Source: Sphingomonadaceae bacterium
Lineage (GTDB): Bacteria > Pseudomonadota > Alphaproteobacteria > Sphingomonadales > Sphingomonadaceae
Direction of reading: 5' to 3'
DNA: 64,000 nucleotides
Assembly (NCBI GenBank): GCA_030147805.1
Contig: JASBUR010000017.1
Location: forward strand, 1 to 64,000
The position numbers and the translations under genes are program-made. Within the stretch, counting starts at the first letter, position 1. Every line of letters begins with the position of its first letter. The notes under the pieces were generated by a model. It searched no databases. It saw only the letters and a list, made by a program, of their open reading frames with translations, and had not been told where the DNA came from. Shown here one piece after another: positions 9,411 to 18,205 of this stretch.

Positions 9411-10198
9411 CAGCTTTCCTTCTCTTTCCTGGCGGCACGGCCGCGCGGACCTAGAAGATAGCTCTTGATCCACGGGTGATCCAACCGCTCTAGTTCTTGA
9501 AGCGGCGCAACGGCGGCGATTTTCTTATCGGCGACCACGGCAACCCGATCGCAGATCGCATAGAGCGTATCGAGATCATGCGTGATCATGAACACCGTAA
9601 GGCCAAGGGCATCGCGCAATGTTTTGACGAGTTCATCGAACTCTCCTGCGGCAAGGGGATCGAGACCGGAGGTCGGTTCGTCGAGGAATAGGATTTCAGG
9701 ATCAAGCGCGATAGCGCGGGCAACGCCGGCGCGCTTCCGCATCCCCCCGGAAAGCTCGGCCGGCCTCAAGTCGCTTGCGTCTTCGGGCAAACCAGCAAGC
9801 TTGACCTTGAGCCTTGCAAGATCTCGCACATAATCAGGTGCAAGTTTCGTATGCTCCAGAAGCGGTGCCTCAACGTTCTCCTGAACGCTGAGAAAGGAGA
9901 ACAAGGCCCCCTGTTGGAACATCACTCCGATCCGTCGCTCGACATCGGTCTGCGCTTGCGGATCGCGGATGTCTCGGCCGAATAATTCGACAGACCCACC
10001 ATCGGGGTGCTTGAGGCCTAGAATAGTGTTGAGCAGTACCGACTTGCCAGACCCGGATCCGCCCACTACGCCCAATATTTCTCCGCGTCTGACCTCGAGG
10101 TCAAGATTTTCATGAATGACCTTCTCGCCAAATGCCGTGCGGAGGGCCTTGACACGGATCGGCGTATCTTCGCCGCCACAATTAAGCCGCGCGCTCAC
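9410..10198 (-). CDS. mlaF: MlaF-type ABC transporter ATPase
   Basis: A 262-residue cytoplasmic ATPase that would power lipid transfer by the Mla complex. Walker A reads GGSGSGKS, the ABC signature is LSGGMRKR, Walker B is ILFLDEPTSGLDP, and the switch His is in MITHDL. The GTG start overlaps the TGA of the permease gene (GTGA), the usual arrangement for coupled translation, so I prefer it to an upstream extension of about 87 residues. Confidence 0.92.
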   Translation of the reverse strand: MSARLNCGGEDTPIRVKALRTAFGEKVIHENLDLEVRRGEILGVVGGSGSGKSVLLNTILGLKHPDGGSVELFGRDIRDPQAQTDVERRIGVMFQQGALFSFLSVQENVEAPLLEHTKLAPDYVRDLARLKVKLAGLPEDASDLRPAELSGGMRKRAGVARAIALDPEILFLDEPTSGLDPLAAGEFDELVKTLRDALGLTVFMITHDLDTLYAICDRVAVVADKKIAAVAPLQELERLDHPWIKSYLLGPRGRAARKEKES

Positions 10199-11304
10199 AG
10201 ATCCAGCAACATGAAGACGACGGCGAAAATCGCATCGAACATTATAACCATGAACACGGATTGGACGACCGCGGACGTGACGTTGCGACCGAGGCTTTGG
10301 ACGTCGCCACCGACCATAAGGCCGTGCCGGCAGCCCGCAGCGGCGATGATGAGCGCAAGAAACGGTGCCTTGCACATGCCTATCCAGAAATGCTTGATGT
10401 CTACCGTTTCTAGCGTGCGCTGGATGAAGAATGCCGGGCTGATATCGATCGTCGCCCAACTGACCAGCAGTCCGCCAACAAGTCCGCCGATATCCGCGCA
10501 GAAGGTCATCAGCGGCATCATCAGGAGCGCAGCTAATATTCGCGGGATCACGAGCGCATCGAAGCGATCGACGCCCATCACCTGCATCGCATCCGTTTCC
10601 TGATTCATCCGCATTGAGCCGATTTGCGCAGCGAATGATGAAGCGGATCGTCCGGACAGAAGAATCGCAGTGATTACGACACCGAACTCGCGCAGGATCG
10701 CCACACCGACGAGCTGGATCGTGAACACCTCCACGCCAAGTGTGGTCAAGAGATTAGTGCCGACAAGTGCGAGCACAGCGCCGATGAAGAAGGTCATGAT
10801 GAAGACTATGGGCAACGCGTTGATGCCAACGTCCTGCATCAATGCTGCGAGCGGTGTCACGCGCAGGCGGCGAGGATTGGCGATCGCGCGACCAAGCGCT
10901 GATATGAGCTCGCCAATGAAGACCAACATTTGGTAAGCGTCGCCACAGATTCCTGTTAGCTGACGACCTATGCGCTCGAAGACCCCTAAAAGGCCTGAAG
11001 TGCCAGCCTTCCGTGGTGACTCCTGTTCCAAGGCCGGCCGGACGAGATCAATCAGTCTTCGAAGATCCTCTCTATCGCCAACGTCAATGTCGGCTTCTGG
11101 CGCCATCGACCGCAAAAGCACGAGGGCGCCAGCACTGTCGATCCGCCCCAGATCAGAAAGATCGAGACGCTGTACGCGTCGATATTCACCCGGCTGTGCG
11201 CTTAGGCGCAACGCTGCCTCGCCTATGGCAAGCGCTGTCCAGTCGCCACTCAAATGCAGTGTCCCGCTACTCCTCTGGTCAAGGCGCCAAGCCGCATCCG
11301 TCAT
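10195..11304 (-). CDS. mlaE: MlaE-type ABC permease with N-terminal STAS domain
   Basis: A 369-residue inner-membrane permease and the first gene of the mla operon. Residues 1-100 read like a STAS domain (LDLSDLGRIDSAGALVLLR), a fusion seen in many proteobacterial MlaE proteins. The MlaE core follows, with five or six membrane helices and conserved pieces GVVITAILLSGRSASSFAAQIGSM and VPRILA-like IPRILAALLMMPL. The ATG at 11304 puts the STAS domain directly at the N-terminus; longer frames add low-complexity residues. The gene is divergent from marR. Confidence 0.88.
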   Translation of the reverse strand: MTDAAWRLDQRSSGTLHLSGDWTALAIGEAALRLSAQPGEYRRVQRLDLSDLGRIDSAGALVLLRSMAPEADIDVGDREDLRRLIDLVRPALEQESPRKAGTSGLLGVFERIGRQLTGICGDAYQMLVFIGELISALGRAIANPRRLRVTPLAALMQDVGINALPIVFIMTFFIGAVLALVGTNLLTTLGVEVFTIQLVGVAILREFGVVITAILLSGRSASSFAAQIGSMRMNQETDAMQVMGVDRFDALVIPRILAALLMMPLMTFCADIGGLVGGLLVSWATIDISPAFFIQRTLETVDIKHFWIGMCKAPFLALIIAAAGCRHGLMVGGDVQSLGRNVTSAVVQSVFMVIMFDAIFAVVFMLLDL

Positions 11305-11508
11305 TGGAAAGGCCGGACCAAGGTCGAAGTTCGGGCGGTGTCGGCTGCAACTGGCATCAACGCCCCTGAATGCACATAGTATATCTTCTCGATAATCGGC
11401 CCATTCGAGACCATCCACGCATTTGCATGATCAAGATTAGGCGCGATCGCGTCGCCGAAGCCATATTAGGTTCAACCTCTTGCCACGCCGCAAAAGATTC
11501 AGCAAGGA

Positions 11509-11519
11509 CATATCATATG
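11509..11519. promoter_or_regulatory. palindromic operator overlapping the marR start codon
   Basis: CATATCATATG is a perfect palindrome with one central base, and its last three bases are the marR ATG. It matches the site before emrA and the identity continues into GAACCTCAGG. Position over the start suggests autoregulation. This is inference from sequence alone. Confidence 0.55.
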
Positions 11520-12011
11520 GAACCTCAGGATCAACGTTTGCGCGCAATTGCGACGTCTTTTGGTTGGACCTGGTACAGAATGCGGCGGTTGATCGACGCG
11601 CACCTCTCCGCTCATGGAGCGTCGATGGCCCGGCTAAAATTGCTCGTGTTTCTCGCGGAACAACCCTGCCGCTCAACAGATATCGCAAGCTTCTTCGACC
11701 AAGCACCCCGAACGGTGACCCAGGCGATTGACTGGCTGGAGCAGAACGGTTTGGTCACGCGATCGCCTGTTTTGGCGGATCGTCGCGTGAAGATCGTGGA
11801 AATCACTCAGGCTGGCAGAGTTATGCTTGGGCAGGGTCTCCCGCTTTACGACGGGATCGTGGCACAAACTTTCGGCAGCTTAACGACGGAAGAACTGGCA
11901 GCTCTGGATCAGGCCATACGGCACCTGGACCAAATCGTGGAGCAACTGGAGAAGGAAGCTGGATTCCGCCAAGGTCGGGTCCCCGCTCTCAGGGCACACA
12001 ACGGTGGCTGA
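11517..12011 (+). CDS. MarR-family transcriptional regulator
   Basis: A 164-residue winged-helix regulator. The central DNA-binding unit reads ASFFDQAPRTVTQAIDWLEQNGLVTR, followed by the wing with SPVLADRRVKIVEITQAG, a standard MarR pattern. An SD-like CAAGGA precedes the ATG at 11517 by 8 bases. The downstream ubiB-like gene starts inside this gene's last codons (8-base overlap), so the two are one unit. Shared palindromes point to the emrA-emrB-nodT operon and marR itself as targets, the classic pairing of a MarR repressor with an Emr pump. Confidence 0.9.
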   Translation: MEPQDQRLRAIATSFGWTWYRMRRLIDAHLSAHGASMARLKLLVFLAEQPCRSTDIASFFDQAPRTVTQAIDWLEQNGLVTRSPVLADRRVKIVEITQAGRVMLGQGLPLYDGIVAQTFGSLTTEELAALDQAIRHLDQIVEQLEKEAGFRQGRVPALRAHNGG

Positions 12012-13617
12012 TCTTGAACTCCTGGATGGGCCTGAAGCAGGCACGTTGAAGGAGCGGGAGCGTTTCGCACAGATCATGGTGCTCCTCGGGCGCCACGGCC
12101 TCAAGGGGTTGGCCGCTCGGCTTGGCCTCGGACTGGGAGCCAACGAATCGATCGAAAATCTCCGGCCGGAGGCAGTCGTCGCGCTCTTGCGTGACATCGG
12201 CCCCGTTGCGGTGAAGTTCGGGCAGATTCTCGCAATGCGCGGCGATTTGCTGGGACCTGACTGGATAACCGCGCTCTCGAAATTGCAGGACAGGGTTCCG
12301 CCGCTTCCTTTCGCGACCGTACGGCCGCTGATCGAAGAAGCGATCGGCGGCGATATCGACAGTTGTTTCAGCCGCTTTGACGAAAAGGCCATTGCCGCGG
12401 GCTCGATCGCCCAGGCTCATGCAGGGACGCTGCTCGACGGGCGGGACGTAATCGTCAAAGTTCGTCGTCCAGGGATCGAGCGGATTGTTGACGCGGACCT
12501 TCGGCTCCTGCGACGGCTGGCCCGGATTGCCGAGCGCCGCATTCCCGAAATTGCTCGCCTGCAACCTGATGAGTTGCTGGGTCATTTTGCCGAAAGCCTC
12601 GACAGGGAAATGGACCTGAGTGCGGAAGCCCGCGCAAGCGATGCGATCGGCAAATATCTTAAGAACTTCGGCGTTCGCACCGCGCACTTCGACTGGGAGC
12701 TTTCAGGCAGACGCGTCAACATCCAGGAACGGCTCCGCGGCATTCCGGCGAGCGATTTAGACGCTGCCCGACGAAACAATCTCGATCTCACGGGGCTCGC
12801 CACCACCTATGCCCAGGCCATCCTGCGCATGATCGTCATCAACGGCCATTTTCATGCCGATCCGCATCCCGGCAACGTATTTTTTCTAGAGGACGGCGCG
12901 CTCGGTCTCATCGATTTTGGAGCGGTGGGGACACTTTTGCCCAGACGCCGCGAGGAACTGGTGCGGCTGGGCCTGGCGATCGCGTCGGAGGAAACGGCCG
13001 GCGTGGTCGACATCCTCATGCTCTGGGCGGGCGATCCCGATGTCGATCGGGCGAAGCTCGAAGAGGCATTAGCCGAGCTTATCGAGCGATTCAGCAACGT
13101 CATGCTCGAGCAGATCGACCTCGGCGACATCTTTCAGAGGGTCTTTGCCATCCTGCGCAAATTTCAACTCGCGCTGCCGCCCGATCTGGCGCTGGTGCTT
13201 CGCACGCTGCTCACGGCAGAAGGCTTTGTCCGGCGCATCGATCCGTCCTTCGACATCGCTCGCGAGTTGTCGCCGCTGGCACGGGAGTTGATGCGCGAAC
13301 GCATCAGTCCCTCCCGGTTACGCGGAGAGGCGGGGAAGCTGTTCGCTGCGCTGGGAAGCGCCGCGCTTTCGATGCCCAGTCTTTTAGGGCAAATCGAAAA
13401 GATTGCGCGAACCGGCACAATGACAGTCAGCCTTGCGCCTAAGGATATTGAGCGGCTTCGGGGTGACGACCGTGGCAGCAGAGCGAGACCCCAATTATAC
13501 CCGGCCGCGCTCGCAATTTGCGCGGCGATCGTATTTGCATCGAAGCCGGCGTTGTCCGTCGTGCTGGCACTGTTCTCCATAACGCTCGCAGTAATCGAGA
13601 GGTTTGGACGGCGCTAG
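12004..13617 (+). CDS. UbiB/ABC1 (ADCK-like) atypical kinase
   Basis: A 537-residue protein kinase-like ATPase. It has the KxGQ motif (VAVKFGQILAMRGDLLGP, residues about 70-87), the Ala-rich loop GSIAQAHAG, the ATP lysine in VIVKVRRPG, the catalytic HADPHPGNV and the Mg-binding IDFG. Two hydrophobic helices end the protein, as in UbiB. Family members support ubiquinone biosynthesis at the membrane, but many paralogues have other or unknown roles, and the coupling to marR suggests this one may be an accessory copy. The GTG start lies inside the marR 3' end. Confidence 0.85.
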   Translation: MADLELLDGPEAGTLKERERFAQIMVLLGRHGLKGLAARLGLGLGANESIENLRPEAVVALLRDIGPVAVKFGQILAMRGDLLGPDWITALSKLQDRVPPLPFATVRPLIEEAIGGDIDSCFSRFDEKAIAAGSIAQAHAGTLLDGRDVIVKVRRPGIERIVDADLRLLRRLARIAERRIPEIARLQPDELLGHFAESLDREMDLSAEARASDAIGKYLKNFGVRTAHFDWELSGRRVNIQERLRGIPASDLDAARRNNLDLTGLATTYAQAILRMIVINGHFHADPHPGNVFFLEDGALGLIDFGAVGTLLPRRREELVRLGLAIASEETAGVVDILMLWAGDPDVDRAKLEEALAELIERFSNVMLEQIDLGDIFQRVFAILRKFQLALPPDLALVLRTLLTAEGFVRRIDPSFDIARELSPLARELMRERISPSRLRGEAGKLFAALGSAALSMPSLLGQIEKIARTGTMTVSLAPKDIERLRGDDRGSRARPQLYPAALAICAAIVFASKPALSVVLALFSITLAVIERFGRR

Positions 13618-14392
13618 GCGTACTCAATGCTGGTCTGAACCCGCGCATTCCGATGAGCAGCTAGGGAGGGGCTTGGTAACGATCAATCCTTTGCACATAC
13701 GGTCGAGAGCTCAGATTTTCCCGCTGCGGCCCTGATTATAAGAACTAAATTTTGTACAAATTGCGCTCCGGCGGCTGAAAGAGAAGGATGAAAGTGGGTT
13801 AGCGCCTGCCTTGATGGGCGCGTTGAATCTCGTTGCGGGGCGGCGTGGCCATGTAGGTCGATCGGCGATTCTGCAGAACTTCGCAGGTCGGCTCGACGCA
13901 TGAACAGGCGCGCTGATCACCATGAACGTGATCGTCGCTCGATCGGCGGTCGAGCTCCGTCTGACAAAAATATGCAGAGTCCCCGGACAGGTCACGTCCG
14001 CCTGGCACAGATCACGGCTCTGGCACTCAGCGCTCGCAACCGGGCCGTGATATTGGTTTGGCACAACCGCCCGGCGACCTTGGCCGTTGTGGTGTCCTTT
14101 TGCGGCGTCTGTGCCGCAAGGTCGCTCTTCGCGGCGACGTACGCCGCCTTTACTCAGCGCAAGGCGTCATTCTGTGATGCGCCCTGATCTGCACCTTGCA
14201 AAGCACCCGAGCGTGCTCGTCAGTTGTTGTCTAGTTCGCACCGGCTCCACCTTCTTGAGAGTTGGCCCACAGGAAAGCAAAGCGATCTAAAGAACTGGTC
14301 GGCCGCAGCTCAATGTCGCCCAGGGAACGGCCCGATTGAGAGGCGTAGGCGGGCGCGTGCTACAGTTGCAGGACGAAGAGGAGTTGCTGGTC
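13618..14392. other. long gene-free region before luxR
   Basis: About 775 bases. Open frames here show no recognisable domain or convincing start. A 10-bp palindrome TTTGTACAAA lies at 13751-13760. I looked for a lux-box-like dyad and found none I would defend. The region may hold luxR promoter elements. Confidence 0.45.
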
Positions 14393-15142
14393 GTGGACGC
14401 GTTTGATCATGTTCAAAGTTTTGTTGCTCAAGCCAAGCGGGCGGCCACGCTGGCCGACCTCAATACCCTGCTCGGGGAGGTGGGCACCAGCCTTGGGCTC
14501 GACTACTATGCGCTCGCGCACCATGTTGATCTTGGGCGCCCACCGTCGAGTTCGGTTCTTGTGTCAAACTACCCCATCGGCTGGTTCCATACGATCCTTC
14601 GTCAACGCTACTTCGTCGATGACCCGATCTTTGCCGCCGCACAGCACGCCAGCGCCGGTTTCCTTTGGGAAGACATCGGTGCTCTCATTCAGCTCAGCGA
14701 TCGGCAGAAGCGAATTTTCGCTACTGCCGGGCGCCAAGGAATCGGGCCAGGCTTCACCGTGCCCATCACATTGCGTGGCGAGCCGAGCGCATCCTGTTCC
14801 TTTGCGGTCAAACTGGGTCGGCGCTTCCCGCCGGGGCTAGCAGCCGTGGCGCAATCGATCGGCTGGTTCGCTTTCGAGGCGGCGCGGCGCTTGGCGATCG
14901 CGCAGGGTGGACGACCCCGGCGGCGCGTGGCGCCCTTGACGTCGCGCCAGCTCGATTGCGTCGTGCTCATCGCCAAGGGCAAAAGCGACGGCATCATCGG
15001 CGAGCTGCTGGGGCTGAGCCGCCACACCGTCAATAACTACGTCGAAGACGCCAAACGGCGGCACGGCGTCGCGACGCGTCAGCAGCTTCTCATCAGCGCG
15101 CTGTGGGAAGGCCAAGTCACGTTCGAGGACATGTTCGGCTGA
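14393..15142 (+). CDS. LuxR-family quorum-sensing regulator
   Basis: A 249-residue acyl-homoserine-lactone receptor and activator. The N-terminal autoinducer domain shows the expected aromatic and acidic ligand residues in GWFHTILRQRYFVDDPIF and FLWEDI. The C-terminal LuxR helix-turn-helix reads LTSRQLDCVVLIAKGKSD, then LLGLSRHTVNNYVEDAKRR. I prefer the GTG at 14393, 9 bases after an SD-like GAGGAG; a TTG at 14336 is possible. It lies directly before a luxI homologue, so it probably responds to that signal and controls the lasso genes downstream. Confidence 0.9.
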   Translation: MDAFDHVQSFVAQAKRAATLADLNTLLGEVGTSLGLDYYALAHHVDLGRPPSSSVLVSNYPIGWFHTILRQRYFVDDPIFAAAQHASAGFLWEDIGALIQLSDRQKRIFATAGRQGIGPGFTVPITLRGEPSASCSFAVKLGRRFPPGLAAVAQSIGWFAFEAARRLAIAQGGRPRRRVAPLTSRQLDCVVLIAKGKSDGIIGELLGLSRHTVNNYVEDAKRRHGVATRQQLLISALWEGQVTFEDMFG

Positions 15143-15237
15143 AGCCGGACGATCGCACCGCAACCCCCGTGGTTACGCCTATGGGTCTGTCGGGCCAACA
15201 TAACCAATGCTTGGGTCACTCTTCTGAGGAGGACCCC

Positions 15238-15864
15238 ATGGTCAGCGTCGTCACCAATCGCAACCGGCACGGCTTCGAGCCCCTGATCGCCGATATGCAC
15301 CGTGACCGAAAGCGTGTCTTCGTCGATGCCTTGAAGTGGAACGTGCCTGTTGTCGACGACGTCTTCGAGATCGATCAATTTGATACATCGGCGGCCGTCT
15401 ACCTTATCGACGCGGATTTGCGCGCTGCGTGTCACCGTGGCTCGGTGCGCCTGTTGCCGACGACCGGCCCGCACCTCCTGGGCGAGGTGTTCCCCCACCT
15501 CTGCGCGAGCAGCGTGCCGGTTGGGCCGACGGTCTGGGAGATCACCAGGCTGTGTACCTCGCCTTCTCTAGTAGACCGCACCGCGGCACGCGACGTGCGG
15601 CGGCGGGTCTCGATCGCAATGATCGAGTTCGCACTGCTCTATGGCCTGGACCGCCTCGTTTTCGTTACGCACGCGGCTTGGGTGCCAGAGATCATCGCGA
15701 TCGGCTGGGACATCGAGCCGCTCGGCTTGCCGCAGCGCGTCGGCGATGGCGTGACGGCGCTCGCCATCAACGTCACGCCGGCAACGCTCGCGCTGCTGCG
15801 CGACAAGTGGGGAATCGCGGAACCGCTGCTCTGCCACGATCTCCGCGCCGCCGAGGCCGCTTGA
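15238..15864 (+). CDS. LuxI-family acyl-homoserine-lactone synthase
   Basis: A 208-residue synthase that would make an AHL from S-adenosylmethionine and an acyl-ACP or acyl-CoA. The invariant residues fall at almost the canonical positions: R24, F28, W34, D46, D49 (in DQFD), R71, F85, E101 and R104 (in WEITR). The ATG at 15238 has an SD-like GAGGAGGA 4 bases before it, better than an in-frame GTG at 15103 inside luxR. It sits 95 bases after luxR and 7 bases before the dioxygenase gene, so it is likely transcribed with the lasso genes. Confidence 0.93.
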   Translation: MVSVVTNRNRHGFEPLIADMHRDRKRVFVDALKWNVPVVDDVFEIDQFDTSAAVYLIDADLRAACHRGSVRLLPTTGPHLLGEVFPHLCASSVPVGPTVWEITRLCTSPSLVDRTAARDVRRRVSIAMIEFALLYGLDRLVFVTHAAWVPEIIAIGWDIEPLGLPQRVGDGVTALAINVTPATLALLRDKWGIAEPLLCHDLRAAEAA

Positions 15865-15871
15865 GGCAGCA

Positions 15872-16729
15872 ATGCCAGGCATCAACCCCGACGCCTGCGT
15901 AGCCATGCTCGGCGCGCAAGGCTATGCGATCATGCGCAATGTGGTGCCACGGGCCGACATTGCCCGGCTCGGTCACGCGCTTGAACCGCATTTCGCCGCT
16001 ACGCCCTTCTGCCAAGGCGACTTTTACGGTTGGCGTACCAAACGCTTCCACGGGCTGCTGAAACGGGCGGCCGAGACGGCGGGCCTCATCGAGCATCCAC
16101 TGGCACTTGGCACCGCCGAGCGCCTGTTGCTGCCCTTCTGCGACAACATCCAACTCAACCTGACTCAGGCGCTCGAAATACACCCGGGCGAGCTGGCGCA
16201 GGCGCCGCACCGCGACGAGGACATGTGGCAGGGGACGAAGGGCGACATTGAATATCTGCTCAACGTGATGTGGCCGCTGAATTGCTACACTGCGGCGAAT
16301 GGCGCGACCCGCCTGTGGCCCGCGCCTGACCGTGGCGTGCCGGGCGCGATGGTGACGGCTACCATGGCGCCCGGCGATGCGCTGCTCTTTCTCGGCTCGA
16401 CGCTTCACGGGGCGGGCGCCAACCGATCGCCCACGCCCCGGCGCGGGGTCCTTATCAGTTATTGTCTCGGCTGGTTGAAGCCCTACGAGAATCAGTGGCT
16501 CACCTATCCGCCCGCGGTAGCGAAAACGTTTCCCCCGACGCTCGCTGCGCTTGTCGGCTATCGCCAGCATCGCCCCAACCTCGGGAACGTTGATGGCGGC
16601 TGCCCGTCGGCGTTGCTTGCCGAGGCCTCGCCGGCCTGCCGCCCCGCGGTTGATGCGCTGCGCCCCGAGCAGGCGGCCGCACTTCGCGAATATCGCACGC
16701 GCATTGCCGGCGAGACAGGCGATGCGTGA
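15872..16729 (+). CDS. PhyH-type Fe(II)/2-oxoglutarate dioxygenase in the lasso operon
   Basis: A 285-residue phytanoyl-CoA-hydroxylase-like oxygenase. The iron ligands are visible as H113 and D115 in APHRDEDMW and the distal H179 in STLHGAGANR, with a nearby Arg pair at 190-191 suited to the 2-oxoglutarate carboxylate. It starts 7 bases after luxI and overlaps the next gene by 8 bases, so it is firmly inside the operon. Some lasso pathways use such enzymes to hydroxylate an Asp in the core; here likely targets are Asp, Pro or Phe of the precursor, but the substrate is inference. Action on the AHL or another small molecule is an alternative. Confidence 0.85.
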   Translation: MPGINPDACVAMLGAQGYAIMRNVVPRADIARLGHALEPHFAATPFCQGDFYGWRTKRFHGLLKRAAETAGLIEHPLALGTAERLLLPFCDNIQLNLTQALEIHPGELAQAPHRDEDMWQGTKGDIEYLLNVMWPLNCYTAANGATRLWPAPDRGVPGAMVTATMAPGDALLFLGSTLHGAGANRSPTPRRGVLISYCLGWLKPYENQWLTYPPAVAKTFPPTLAALVGYRQHRPNLGNVDGGCPSALLAEASPACRPAVDALRPEQAAALREYRTRIAGETGDA

Positions 16730-17402
16730 TGCCCGTGCCGAGCGTCGGCACGACGGCGTCTATGCCTCGATCCGGGCGATGATTGTGCGGCACGAACTGC
16801 CGGCTCACCATCACATCCGTGTTGAAACCTTGGCAGACGGCTTGCGCGTCAGCAACACACCGGTGCGCGAGGCGCTCATCCGCCTGGCAGCCGAGCGCCT
16901 TATCGAAGAAATTCCGAACGCGGGCTTCTTCACCAAGCCGCTCGATGAAGGCGAACTGCGCGAGCTGCTCCGGCTTCTCGATGCGCTCATCGACTGGTGC
17001 CTAAGTCTAGCGAGGCCGGAAAATGGGGTGCCGGGGCCTTCAAAGCCGCCGCGTTTGTTCGAGCTGGCGACAGCATTGCCGGCTGCTGGGGCACTGGAAC
17101 TGGCCGATGCGCTCTACCTTCATATACCTAGCCAATGGGGCGGTCGCGATACTGTCCGCATGGTCGACAACCTAGCGGCCCGGACCTTCTATCTGCGGCT
17201 GACGGACGCCAAACATGTGAGCGAGGTAGCTGGCACGATCGCCCACTTGTGCCGCCTCTATGGAGCATTGGACATCGCGGCGCTGCGGCTGGCGCTTGCT
17301 GACTTCCACCGAGCCCAAATCGCTCGGCTCTCCGATATTGTTCGGCTGATCGAGCAGGCCGACGGCGGAAACGGCGGAGTACGCTCTCGCGACAGAATAT
17401 AG
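16722..17402 (+). CDS. GntR-family transcriptional regulator
   Basis: A 226-residue regulator. The N-terminal winged helix contains VETLADGLRVSNTPVREALIRLAAERL, the standard GntR signature, and a helical effector domain of about 140 residues follows. Its ATG lies 8 bases inside the dioxygenase gene. Five to ten bases after its stop a perfect 14-bp palindrome occurs in front of the lasso B gene, a good candidate for its operator. The effector is unknown; the lasso peptide, its linear product or a metabolite are all possible. Confidence 0.88.
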   Translation: MRDARAERRHDGVYASIRAMIVRHELPAHHHIRVETLADGLRVSNTPVREALIRLAAERLIEEIPNAGFFTKPLDEGELRELLRLLDALIDWCLSLARPENGVPGPSKPPRLFELATALPAAGALELADALYLHIPSQWGGRDTVRMVDNLAARTFYLRLTDAKHVSEVAGTIAHLCRLYGALDIAALRLALADFHRAQIARLSDIVRLIEQADGGNGGVRSRDRI

Positions 17403-17403
17403 C

Positions 17404-17417
17404 GCGGATATATCCGC
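17404..17417. promoter_or_regulatory. 14-bp perfect palindrome before the lasso B gene
   Basis: GCGGATATATCCGC is an uninterrupted palindrome that begins 2 bases after the gntR stop and ends 59 bases before the lasso B start. It is placed where an internal promoter or operator for B-C-A would sit. The GntR protein encoded just upstream is the obvious candidate ligand. Confidence 0.5.
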
Positions 17418-17476
17418 CACCGCGACGCGCCGGACTCGCTAGCCTTGAGGCAGTCGCGAGCGACGGGAGACACCGT

Positions 17477-18202
17477 ATGACCAAGCCAACCGCTCCGCCG
17501 TATCTCCTGCGCCACAATGTCTACGCTGCGCTTGTCGACGGGATCTTCGTCTTCCTCGATGTCGCGGCCGATCGCTATAGCTGCCTCGAGCGACGCCATA
17601 CCGCGATGGTGGCACGAGCCCTCGGGCTCCAGGTAATCCACGCGCCCGGCGGGACGTCGGCTACCGGCGTCGAGATGGCCAGCATCCTTACCGACCTGGA
17701 GGCGAACGGAATCTTGACGCGCGAGCCGGAGCTCGGCCGGCCGGCGCGGCTCATGGAAAAGCCTGCCGCACTGCGCGAGGTCTACGCTGCCACGGTCGAG
17801 ACGCCGCGGCGCGTCGGCGCGCTCGATGTCGCGCGCTTTGCTAAGGCGTTGCTCATCACCAAGCTGCTGCAGCGCTGGGCGCCTTTCCAGTGGACCGTGG
17901 CGCGCGTCGCCCGGCGGCGCGCCGCCTGCGCGCATCGAGCGGTCATCGACGAGACGCGGATTACAGAGGTGATCGAACTGTATCGATCATTGAAGCCGCT
18001 CGCGGTTACGGTTCGCGATGAATGTCTGTTCAATGCGCTGCTATGCATCGAATTCCTGGCCAGCTACCGCATCTACCCGAGCTGGCACTTTGGCGTTCGG
18101 CTCAACCCCTTCTACGCCCATTGCTGGGTGCAAACGGGCGAGGCCGTCTACGACGACTTCGCTGACACGGTCGGGCAGAACCAACCGATCATGGCAGTGT
18201 GA
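17477..18202 (+). CDS. lasso peptide B protein: RRE domain fused to leader protease
   Basis: A 241-residue maturation enzyme. Residues about 8-90 form a PqqD-like recognition element (LRHNVYAALVDGIFVFLDV) that grips the precursor leader. Residues about 110-241 are the transglutaminase-like cysteine protease with C183 in RDECLFNAL, H215 in FYAHCWVQ and Asp in VYDD (226-227). It would cut the leader after position -1 and hand the core to the cyclase. Single-chain B proteins of this type are typical of proteobacterial lasso loci. The ATG has an SD-like CGGGAG. It lies 3 bases before the cyclase gene, upstream of it rather than downstream as in the usual A-C-B order. Confidence 0.92.
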   Translation: MTKPTAPPYLLRHNVYAALVDGIFVFLDVAADRYSCLERRHTAMVARALGLQVIHAPGGTSATGVEMASILTDLEANGILTREPELGRPARLMEKPAALREVYAATVETPRRVGALDVARFAKALLITKLLQRWAPFQWTVARVARRRAACAHRAVIDETRITEVIELYRSLKPLAVTVRDECLFNALLCIEFLASYRIYPSWHFGVRLNPFYAHCWVQTGEAVYDDFADTVGQNQPIMAV

Positions 18203-18205
18203 GTC

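Noticed and set aside
13711-14064. 117-codon minus-strand frame before luxR
   Set aside because: Composition looks random and no start signal or family was seen.
15143-15237. lux-box in front of luxI
   Set aside because: A TGGTTA/TAACCA pair exists, but spacing and sequence do not match a lux-box.
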